Shown one piece after another: positions 13,199 to 22,818 of a stretch of 64,000 nucleotides of DNA. The stretch covers positions 2,812,501 to 2,876,500 of the forward strand of contig OY756967.1 in NCBI GenBank assembly GCA_963580455.1. The letters run 5' to 3'. This DNA comes from Euonymus europaeus (Eukaryota; Streptophyta; Magnoliopsida; Celastrales; Celastraceae). Positions within the stretch are counted from its first letter, which is position 1; each line of letters starts with the position of its first letter. Both the position numbers and the translations under genes were made by a program. The notes beneath the pieces are model-generated. The model had not been told where the DNA came from. It was given only the letters and a program-made list of their open reading frames with translations, and did no database searches.

Positions 13199-13450
13199 CT
13201 CTCTCCGTCCCATTTTAATTGTCTCATTCACTTTTTCACACAGTTTAAGAAAATATTTAATTCTCTTTCAATTTGACGTTTATACCCTTATTTATAATGT
13301 GCATGGTTATTGAGTTAGTTGTTGAGCTTTTCAAGTTAAGGGTAAAATGAGAAAAAATGTAAAAAAAATAGCTTTCATTAATTGAAATGGGCATATATTT
13401 TGGGACATCCCAAAAAGAAATAAAAGACAATTAAAATGGGACGGAGGGAC
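13199..13450. mobile_element. Stowaway-like MITE, copy A
   Basis: The left end reads CTCTCTCCGTCCCATTTTAA and the right end is its inverted counterpart, TTAAAATGGGACGGAGGGA. A TA dinucleotide precedes the left end, as expected for Tc1/mariner-type Stowaway insertions. Interior blocks (CAGTTTAAGAAAATATTTAA, GGGACATCCCAAAA) recur in three further copies in this window. It interrupts SAP-leader copy A. Confidence 0.8.
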
Positions 13451-13586
13451 TGTTGGCGCTTTTGACTAAAGAGGGAGGGGAGAGGGAGAACTCTTTTTAT
13501 CGATCTGCTTCTCTCTCCCCATTTATTTGGTTAGGGTTTCAAATTCTCCTACAAATACTTGAATCTTTTTTTTAACTGCCAAATGA

Positions 13587-14483
13587 GGGTTTTTCTTAAA
13601 TCCATCCACGTAAAAGAGAGGATGTTATCCACCCTCTTTTGATACATAACATGTGTAAATAAATTTTATGGGTGAGCTCATTTGTAATATAGTGTGATTG
13701 CATGTGTAAATTACAAAATTAGATGTATCAGTTTGTTAACAACGTATATTAAAATTGTTGACTCGGTTAACATTCATAAATGATTATTTATTTTTGTTTT
13801 AAATTTTATTATGAAAATGATATGACAAAAGTGGGTATGAAAATTTAGATTATTACTAATTAAAAATTTAACAAAGCGATGACAACAATTTTTTATTTTT
13901 TTTGCGAACAAATATTTTTTTTATTTGTTTGCCGATGTATTACTGACGAAATTAAAAATTAAAAATAATAATTTGTTGTCCAAAGATTACAGACGGAATT
14001 TAATTTTTTTATTTTTTGCCGACGGATCATTGACGAAATTTATGTCAATATTTATCGACGAAAAAAATTTACCAATGAAATTTTTTCCATCAATGATTAG
14101 ATTACCTACGAGGGTTTTAACGACACAAATTTTCAATCGATCATTAATATTATTGATGAATTTTTAGGATGTTATGAATATCTTTTTAATTTCAGAACTA
14201 AAAAATGTTAATCTGTAGGGGATGAAATTGATTGTTGATGATCCCACCAATGTTACGCTCTTCTATTATCATTCACAATTTATTGTCTTTTCATTCTGTG
14301 TTTTTCTTGCACTTTTTGGGGGTGTAATTGTCTTTTTATTTTATTTGTTTTAATTAAATTGATCAAATAATTTTATTCTTGTTAAACATATTTAAAGGCT
14401 AATAATTATGTTTTAAGATTCAATTATTATTAAGAGGGGTGGACGCTGCTGGACACGAAGAGGGGTGGACATGAAACTGTCCC
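13587..14483. mobile_element. 897-bp insertion with 9-bp target-site duplication
   Basis: GCCAAATGA occurs at 13578-13586 and again at 14484-14492, directly flanking this block. The sister copy of the leader (copy B, near 17815) has an uninterrupted site, GTTGAATGATG. A 9-bp duplication is typical of Mutator-like elements. The ends are only weakly inverted (both start GGG when read inward), so this would be a degenerate non-autonomous MULE. No transposase is seen; the interior is AT-rich, with repeated GACGAAATT-type words. Confidence 0.6.
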
Positions 14484-15268
14484 GCCAAATGATGACTAGT
14501 CGGTTGAACATGATGTTAGCATGTCACGCGCTAAGGGGAAAGGGACAATTCTCTCTCTCGATCTGCTTCGCTATCCTCGGTCTCCTGGTTAGGGTTTTTT
14601 CTACTTAAAATTCTCATATCTTTTTTAATATTTCGAATGATGCTTAGTCGGTTTTATTGCAAAAGAGAAGGATAAAACTCTCCTCTCTATCTCGATTTGA
14701 TCATCTCTCCTCAATGATTTCGTTAGGGTTTTTTATTTCCTTAAATTTCTTAAAATCCTTAACTCTTTTTTTTGGTTGCAAATTTTTGTTTGAATTGATG
14801 CTTAATCTGTTGAATTTGATGTTAGGCGCTCACAAGAGAAGGACAAGACTCGGTGATCTGGTTAGGGTTTAGATTTCCTTAGATCTCCTTTAAAACCGTG
14901 CATTTTCATTTTTTTTGGTGGAATTGATTCTTAATCCGTTGAATTTGATGAAAGCAGAGCTCAAGAATAAAGTTTTGAGATTCATGATCGGGTGAAGAAT
15001 ATCCATAGCAAACAGGTTAGGGTTTACATATATGTTGAATACATCGCATATTTATAAATGTTTAGCATTATTATTTGTGTATAGTGGCGTGATGTGTGCC
15101 TAGTTTTGGAGCTAGGGTGTGAAAAATTGTTTTGTTTGGATATGATAGAGAAAATGACATAGGAAAACAACAGTAAAAATTGGGGCATTCTTAATTTTAT
15201 GGAATATTAAGATATTATGACTGGCACATGCATATTAATATGTGAAGAAAAGAGAGAATGATCTCTGT

Positions 15269-15705
15269 GCAACCCAAATATCTTCACTTATTTAGCATGT
15301 AGGTTTGCATCCAATATGTACTTAAGCACATTGTAGTCTCCTTTTGTATTAATTCCTTGTTTGGAAATATAATTAATCAATAAGGATTTTAATTATGTAT
15401 TTTCTTCAAGCAAGTGGCTCAAATACATGATTAATCATGTATTTACGAGAGCAATTGCAATGAAATTATTTTAGGGGGGCATGAATATAATATAAAAGTG
15501 ATCTTATTTCCATTCTTAGCTACATCAATAAAATATGTCTGTCAACACAGTCTAACGTTAGTAAAACACAAATTGTCATATATTATCAATGCTCTAGTAA
15601 AAAATCACCATTGTGTACTGTCATATATTTGCACATTTATACTATCTTGTTAATCTCTCATTCTAATTAACTAAGGCAAACCGCACCATTCCAATGACCC
15701 CGACT
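15269..15705. repeat. Extensin 3' flank, duplicated unit B
   Basis: This is a diverged second copy of 12748-13070, ending in TTCTAATTAACTAAGGCAAA as unit A does. It is longer because of a small insertion at about 15448-15600. Confidence 0.7.
15448..15600. mobile_element. MITE-like insertion in unit B
   Basis: The left end AGAGCAATTGCAATGA and the right end ATCAATGCTCT are partly inverted copies. Unit A of the flank lacks this block. A GAGCAATTACAATG-type end also occurs near 3343. Target duplication is unclear, so the family is not assigned. Confidence 0.4.
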
Positions 15706-16324
15706 AAAAAAAATCAAAAATTGGTTTTGCATCTACAAATTGAGTTGATGTTGCACTAAAATATTATTTGGAACATTATAATTTAATATAATACATATGT
15801 AACATTAAGCATGAATAGATAATATTTATTTTTGGCAGATAAAAAAAGATATATTTATTTTTTAATATGATATAATTTTATCAAAGAAAGAAGAAGGGTG
15901 TCGTGCTATAGACTATAGTGGCACAGTTGGCAATTGGCTTGATTTTTTTATTTTGTTGTTTTTCTTTATTATTATAGGTGTAAATTCCTACACCTTTCAC
16001 GTGTTAATGTAAGATAAGGTAAATGATATATATCTCATGGTAAATTTCAATTTATGAGACATATAAACATAGTGATCTAGACAAATTTGAATTTTGAGAG
16101 AGATGTGGCAATCAAAACATCGTTCTCTCACCTGAATATCCTTTTTTTAAAAATATATATATAATTTTAAAATGATTTATCTCCCAAAATACATGTTAGA
16201 TTTCAAAAAAAATTATATATTCGGAATCAATGTGCGAAACTCTTTCTAACAAGATCTATTGTTGATATGTTTTATAGGCTCAAGCGTTATTCCATTGTTT
16301 TGATACAATGAGATTGAATGTCTG

Positions 16325-16830
16325 TTTCAGAAACAATGGAATAAAATATACACAAGGGAATAACACACACTCAATAATGAAATAATATGCAAAACACAAT
16401 GAAATAACATACATACAATGGAATAACACGCAAAATACAATGGAATAATACACAAAACACAATGGAATAACATACCCACAATGAAATAGTATACACGCAA
16501 TGAAATAATATATCAACATACCCACAATAAAATAACATATAAATTTTGGGCTAAAAAATTGGATTTTGAATTTTTTATTCCATTGTCTTGAAACATTGAA
16601 ATTCATTGTGTTTTATAAAATTATGATGTCTGAGGTTATTTATTCAATTATTTTGAAATGAATTTTGGATTACAATGGATTATGGATAGGAATAAATTAT
16701 AGATTACAATAGAATAATACACAACACAATGAAATAAAGATACAACATGAACCCAATTATCTCAAATCAATACATATTTTATGATTACAATGGAATAACG
16801 CACAACACAATCAAATAAACATATAACAAC
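16325..16830. repeat. ACAATGGAATAAC minisatellite
   Basis: Between about 16325 and 16530 a degenerate unit of about 20-22 bp, near AATAACACACAAAACACAATGG, is repeated roughly nine times. Scattered copies continue to 16830. A minus-strand open frame over it is a low-complexity artefact of the repeat. Confidence 0.7.
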
Positions 16831-16962
16831 TCATTTGTCTCAAATCAATACATTTCTTTGAACCAATACATACAAAAACCTTCATTTGACAGAAGTGAAA
16901 TAAAATTAAAGAATGAAGATGAAAAAACAACGAAAAAAAATATAAAAATGAAAAATGCATAA

Positions 16963-17223
16963 CTAGGTCAAAAAATTTCCGCTAGTGTTTGGCCAAAACT
17001 TTGATGGATTTGGTGCTCCTCTCTTCGGAGAACACGTATGTGGTGTCGGATTGTTGAAATATTGTCGGAAATAATCAGATTTGGCGATTGAAGTGGTAGA
17101 TGATACCTTCGTTCTTGGTGATTTTTCAACCGCTACAATGGTCTTAGAAGGTTGATTTTTTACTAGGTTTTGGTCTACCGGAGGTGGCGGTTCTTTTGAG
17201 ATTAATGGCGGCCCAAATGGTTG
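16963..17223 (-). pseudogene. Orphan coding-like fragment, unknown family
   Basis: On the minus strand, 86 codons are open from after a TGA (17226-17224) to a TAG (16965-16963). Composition looks coding: PPPPVDQN, then TIVAVEKSPRTKVSSTTS, KSDYFRQYFNNPTP, and SPKRGAPNPSKFWPN. No start codon or neighbouring exon is seen. I do not recognise the family. It lies inside the ~1.9-kb block that separates flank unit B from SAP-leader copy B, so it may be a gene fragment carried by a transposon. Confidence 0.35.
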
Positions 17224-17576
17224 TCAGACGACGAAAATGCCATTGATGTGGAGAGTAATCTGCGAGATAAAAGGTTTAGAAGAGAGAGAAACAATATGTA
17301 TGTGTGAGAGAGTATCTGAGAATAAGAAAGAGAGTGCGTATATGTGTCTATTGTGTGAGACAGAAATTATATATATGCATGTTTCACAAAATTCCAATCA
17401 ACTTTCCACATCAGCGTAGGACTATGGGATCCTAAGCCTGGTATATAAAACACTACTCGTAAGATAAATGTAAGGGTGGCTGGTTTGGGTTTAATGAAAT
17501 GAAATGGGCTTGGGTCTCACTTACCCTTTTTTTAATTTTAATTTTAATTTTTTTATTTTATCAAAAATAGGTTTAT

Positions 17577-18440
17577 AAATGGCAAAAGCGTTATTAGTTG
17601 CCCTTTGTTGGACTTTATGAGAAACAAAAGGAAAAAAGTTTCGAAACAAGAATCGACTTGCGAAACCAATGGGAATATGGGATCACGCACTTCATGCCTT
17701 AATCAGCTAATTCTTTTAGATCTGATCTTTTTCTCGATCTGCTTTTCTCTCGTGAGCTATCTGGTTAGGGTTTCGAATTCTCCTACAAATCCTTGAATTT
17801 TTTTATCTGTTGAATGATGTCTGATCGATTGAACTTGATGTCTGGCGTGCCGCGCGCTAAGGTGATTGGGAAAACTCTCTCTCTCCCGATCTGATTCGCT
17901 CTCCTCAATGATCTGGTTAGGGAAAATTCTCGTATATTTTTTTGTTTGTCGAATGATGCTTAGTCGGTTGAATTACAAGAGAGAAGGATAACACTCGCTC
18001 TCTATATCGCGATTTGATTCTCTCTCCTCCGTGATTTCGTTAGGGTTTTTGATTTACTTAAATTTCTTGAAATCATTATTCTTTTTTTCGTTGCAAGTTG
18101 AACTTTATCTGTTGAATTTGATGTTAGGCTTCATAAGAGAAAGACAAAACTCTTGTCTCTCCACTCGGTAATCTGGTTAGGGCTTAGATTTCCTTAAATC
18201 TCCTTTAAATCGTCTCATCTTATTTCATTTTAATTTTTTGGCTGAATTGATGCTTATTACGTTAAATTTGATGAAGACAGCGCTCATTGGATTTTGTTTT
18301 GAGATTCATGATAGTGTGAAGAATATCCATAACAAACATGTTAGAGTTTAGATATATGTTTAACACATAGCGTATTTATACATGTATAGCATGATTATGT
18401 GTATAGTTTTGGGGTGCAGGCAAAGAAAATCATAGAGAAA
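17577..18440 (+). repeat. Decayed copy B of the SAP gene 5' leader
   Basis: Similarity to the SAP upstream region starts at AAATGGCAAAAGCGTTATTAG (compare AAATGGTAAAAGCG at 25986) and runs through CATGCCTTAATCAGCTAAT, four CT-rich/TTAGGG modules (TTAGGGTTT at 17765 and 18040, degraded ones near 17917 and 18177) and GTGAAGAATATCCATAAC. The donor has decayed to CAT|GTTAGA. It shares the multi-module structure of copy A, but without the 897-bp insertion and the MITE. No SAP coding exon follows. Confidence 0.7.
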
Positions 18441-18729
18441 CCTCTCTAGGGTCGTTCATTTTTCTCTCTTGCTACCATCAGCGCATTCCTCTCAAATGTT
18501 TTTTTCCTTTTATATTTTCATTTATTTGTGGATGTTAATGTGGTTCCATTATCTACGATATGCTTTTTCTCCGGTGCATATTAGTTTATTTTTGGTTCTA
18601 TAGAATCATGTAATTGTTGAACTTAGTAGTGCTTCGTTACACTCGATGAATGAATGCATTTTTTATTTGTTTTGAATTAGTATAGTAAAGAATGGTAAAA
18701 CTAAAGACCCTCTCCAAAGTGATGCATTT

Positions 18730-19210
18730 ACAAAGCTAGAACATGCTACAATTCAGTATCTTGTGGTGTCATTTAGTAATTATGAAAGAATATGAAAGCT
18801 AGTGAAGTTTGTTGATAGGTATAAATCCGTCTGTTTCTACTAGTAACTTATAATGGTTTATTTAAGTAGTCCCTGGTGTTTCTTGATGAATTTATTGTTC
18901 TTTTCTAGTTAAATGTGCATTTATACTCGAGCTGAGAAGCAGCGCACAGGTGTCTACAACATTCGTGATACAAAGCTAGAACTTCCTACAATTCAGTAAC
19001 CTGTGGTTGCATTTAGTAATTATGAAAGAATATGAAAGCTAGTGAAGTTTGTTGATAGGTATAAATCCGTCTGTTTCTACTAGTAACTTATAATGGTTTA
19101 TTTAAGTAGTCCCTAATGTTTCTTGATGAATTTATTGCTCTTTTCTATTTAAAATGTGCATTTATACTCGAGCTGAGAAGCAGCGCACAGGTGTCTACAA
19201 CATTCGTGAT
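18730..19210. repeat. 240-bp direct tandem duplication
   Basis: Units 18730-18969 and 18970-19210 are nearly identical, both starting ACAAAGCTAGAAC and ending ACAACATTCGTGAT. Only a handful of substitutions and a one-base indel separate them, so the duplication is young. Confidence 0.9.
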
Positions 19211-19267
19211 TCCTCATTATGACTTCTGTTCGTGATAAAAGGATTTGGTTATGTTTCATACTCATTG

Positions 19268-19495
19268 TCCTGTCAAGTAGTATGTTATTCCCGTATTTAT
19301 TGTGCCTCAACTTTCATTGTGGTTCTTCGACTAACTGAGCTGGATACTATTTGTTTTGTGCATTGTATGTAATATTTATTTTTCTGTCAAGTAATATGTT
19401 ATTCCCATGTCTCTACTGTGCCCCAATGTGTATTATGGTTTATTTGATTAACTGAGCTGGATACTATTTGTTTTGTGCATTGTATGTGATATTTA
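19268..19495. repeat. 114-bp direct tandem duplication
   Basis: CTGTCAAGTAGTATGTTATT at 19270 recurs as CTGTCAAGTAATATGTTATT at 19384. Both are followed by a shared ACTGAGCTGGATACTATTTG block. The units are more diverged than the 240-bp pair just upstream. Confidence 0.8.
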
Positions 19496-20077
19496 TTTTA
19501 ATAAGCATGGTTACTGCAACCTGTCGTATTGGATTACGCGATGTTGTGTGTATTTTTCTGACTTAAATGCCAATGCATTATATTGCACATTTTATTCAAT
19601 CTTTGTTTTGTTCAGGAGTTTAGCTATAGCATTGTGTTCAATAGAGATTTATTAGAATTCATATATATCACCTGGGATTCCTGCTCTTCTTTTTCTTCTC
19701 CTTTAAGCAATATACATTCATTCCCATCCTTTTGTAATCAATAATTAGGATTTGTTGGACATTTGTCTTGACAGCTAAGATTTCAATTTGACCTACTCTC
19801 CGGCCCTGTGTCTTTTACATCTGGATAATATGAATTTCTTAAGCTAGGTTTTGAGTTGAGAAATATGATTATTCTTATGCAGTTAGGCTATGCCACAAGT
19901 CAAATGGACAGAAGTTTCAATTGTGTTTATTTTATGGGTGCACTGGATTTATGGCTTTTTTAAAACTAATTTGTTACTCTGCAACTCAAAATTTTTGAGT
20001 TACCATGAAAGCAGTTTTTTGTACTTGTCCCTTGGTAATTTAATAGTTAATAGTAAATAGGATGCATAATTTATGGG

Positions 20078-21560
20078 CTTTTAGGTCGAAAGACTTAGAT
20101 GAGCGTATTTATGGGCATTGGGCCTACACAAATACACCTTGGGTTATTAGCCTAGCACAAAAAAAACATGTATGAGCTTCAGCGAAACGAATAACGGCCA
20201 TTGGGCCCAACGGATATAAATTGATTTCAAGCCTAACAAACAAACATGGGCTTTGGGTTATGAGCCTGGCCCAAAAACATATATGAACCTGAGGCTCAAT
20301 TGACATAAATTTCAATGAAGCCCAAAGAACAAGGCCCATTTTTTTGATAAACAACAAGTCCATTGAGTCCAACGGTTATAAATGGGCTTTAAGCCCAATA
20401 AACAAGCGGCTCTGGGTCTGGCCTACATAAATGATTTCATGAACAAAAAACATACATGGGCTTCGGGTTATGAGCCTGGCCCAAAAAACATGTATGAGGC
20501 CGAGGCCCGATAGACATAAATTTGAATGAAGCCCAAAAAACAAGGCCCATTTTTTTGATAGACTACAAGGTCCATTGGGCCCAATGGTTATAAATGGGCA
20601 ATAAGCCCAACAAACAAGAGGTTTTGGGCCTCTCCTACATAAATGATTCAAGCACAACAAACATAAATGGGCTTCGCGTTATGAGGCTGGCCCAAAAAAA
20701 TATATGAGCCTGAAGCCCAATAGACATAAATTTGAATGAAGCCCAAAAAGCAAGGCCCATTTTCGATAAACAACAAGGTCCATTGGGCCCAACGGTTATA
20801 AATGGGCTGGCTTTAAGCCCAATAAACAAGCGGCTCTGCTTCTGGCCTACATAAATGGGCTTTAGGCACAACAGACAAATTTGAATGGAGCCCAGACAAC
20901 AAGGCCCATTGTTTTTACAAACAAGAACCACTCTCATTGGGCCTAAAGGATATAAATGGGCCTCAAGCCGAACAAATATATAACGGGCTCTGGCCTACAT
21001 AAATGTGCTTTGGGCCCAACGGACAAAAATTTGTTGGAGCCCAACTAAGAAGCCCCTTGGACCCAATGGATATAAAAGGGCTTCAGGCCCAAAAAAATAT
21101 ACCAAAATGAGCCCAATAAAAACAAATGGGTTCCAAGCCAGAAAGAAAAGGGTCCGAAGCCCAAAAGACATACTTACTTTGGGAACGACGGAAATTAACG
21201 GGCTTTCGGCCTGACAGACAAAAGGCCCTTTAGGCTGCAGAACAAAAAATGGGTTTGGGACCAACGGGCAAAAATTTACTTGGGGCTATGAACACAAACA
21301 GGATTTGAGCCGATGAACATAAACGGGCTTTGGGAGCGATGCATAAAAAAAGCACATATGACTGGGCCAGGACCCATCAACAGAACTGGTCTAAAGGCCC
21401 GAATGACATATATAGACCCAGCCCAACAAATATAAACTCTCTTCGTCTCTTCCAGACCAACCCAAAAAAAGACCCCCCTGCCCAACAGACAAAATTTTTT
21501 TTAGCCCATTTGAGATACATGGGCTTTCAACCAAACTGACATTTATGAAATTTGCTTCCA
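20078..21560. repeat. GGCCCA/TGGGCC-rich satellite-like array
   Basis: The block is built of short GGGCY/RGCCC-bounded segments separated by ACAAACATAAAT-like spacers. A higher-order period of about 210 bp is clear at its left: GGGTTATGAGCCTGGCCC at 20255, again at 20465, and as a variant near 20675. ACAAGGCCCATTTT and GGTTATAAATGGGC recur with the same spacing. Right of about 20900 the higher order fades and only short degenerate monomers remain. Minus-strand open frames across it reflect the repeat, not a gene. TGGGCY words match the plant site II (TCP-binding) motif, but at this density they are more simply a repeat unit. Confidence 0.75.
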
Positions 21561-22800
21561 GTTAAGGTAAGAGAACGGGCTTTCTGCCACTTTATTATAC
21601 CTACACATCTGTGCCCATACCACTTAATTACATTTAAGATAAATGTCATTGGTTATGAACCCAAAAATAAACCATTCTTCTATGAAAAGAACAAAATAAA
21701 AAAATAAAAGCAAAACTCAAACAAAGAAGTGCATGGTACGAAATTACGAATAGACTAGATAGCAAATTCCTAGCCCATCATTTTTTCCAGGTATATACTG
21801 AACAACGAACATAGGGCACTAAAACCAGAGACCTCAACCAAGATGCAATCAATTTATCTATTTCACGACGAATCAAGCTACTGCTTGATATTGTCCAATT
21901 TTTAGCAACATTGGTCATGAACTAACCTCCAACCTAAATCCAAAACCACTGCAGACGATGTTTAAGCTGTATAAGCAATGGCAAACCGGAAATATTTAAA
22001 AGTTCATAGGTATAACAGAGGAATTACATTTCACTCTCTAAATGACAGTTACTACAAACGAACCTTACATAACCACCCCCAATGAGAGAAGCCTTTGCGT
22101 TTTAAATAATCTGCACCTCAAACGTTTTGAGAAAGATTGGTTCTTATGACAAATATCCAAAATATTTCGTTAATTCAAAAATAAAGAGCCACGTCCATAC
22201 ATTTGTCAGGTGGTATATGGTTGCATAAGATGGAAGGAGGACTAACGAGTATTTCTGTATAACAGTATGGTAAAAGTAAGTACTATAGCAATTGACTCGA
22301 GAGCAAACCCAGCAAGAAAGATGCGACAAGAGAAAACAATGTAGGAATTATTCTCGTTGTTTCAAAATAAATAACTCAGATTTCAATTCATAAGAACACA
22401 AAAATGTTTATGGCATAGATGAATAAAGGCTATTAGCATTTCTACGAAGAAAAAAAAGCAAATAAGTTCATAGAAAAATTATTCCAATGATTACAAATAT
22501 CCATGAAATTGTAGCTGATTTTTTGAAAACTTTTAGTAGCATCATATGAAAATTCACACAAAACTATTTTGCATCTTCCTAGTCCTCAAATTATTCCAGA
22601 AAGTATACCATCTCTATACACTAAAAGATCTCATCATATATTGGTACAATAACTACCATAATTTGCCAAAATGAACTGGAGTATACTTACAGCAACTACT
22701 GAGCCACGATTTTGATCAGAAAATACTCCATAGATCAAAATAAAGCATCAAGCTATAATAACCATAACAAAACTCCCAGCCTCTAATAGTTAATTTTTAA
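21561..22800. other. Region with no clear gene
   Basis: No definite gene is seen. On the minus strand a possible small exon ends near 22670 at a consensus GTAAGT donor, and an open stretch runs from about 22580 to 22436. Both could belong to the tentative minus-strand unit to the right, but they cannot be joined to it with confidence. Confidence 0.3.
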
Positions 22801-22818
22801 AGAAGGTCAAGTGAATAC

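Larger units (their letters stand above)
13130..15200 (+). repeat. Decayed copy A of the SAP gene 5' leader
   Basis: This block resembles the promoter, leader and intron start of the intact SAP gene at 26.0-26.5 kb. Shared pieces are CACGCCTTAATCAGTTAAT, CTCTCTCTCGATCTGCTTC, GATCTGGTTAGGGTTT, GATCGGGTGAAGAATATCCA and GATAGAGAAAAT. The leader module (CT-rich tract plus TTAGGGTTT) occurs about four times, where the SAP gene has one; TTAGGGTTT is at 13531, 14589, 14723, 14862 and 15017. The former splice donor reads CAG|GTTAGG instead of CAG|GTAAAG. No SAP coding sequence follows. It is interrupted by a MITE (13199-13450) and by an 897-bp insertion (13587-14483). Confidence 0.7.

Noticed and set aside
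13925..14167. 80-codon plus-strand open frame inside the 897-bp insertion
   Set aside because: It lies in AT-rich sequence with GACGAAATT repeats and has no transposase motif.
16280..16606. 108-codon minus-strand open frame with Ile/Tyr/Cys repeats resembling membrane segments
   Set aside because: It is translated from the short-period minisatellite; the hydrophobicity is an accident of the repeat.
20124..21485. Series of minus-strand open frames rich in GLxxP/FIG-type residues
   Set aside because: They follow the GGCCCA repeat and change frame with it, so they are by-products of the array.
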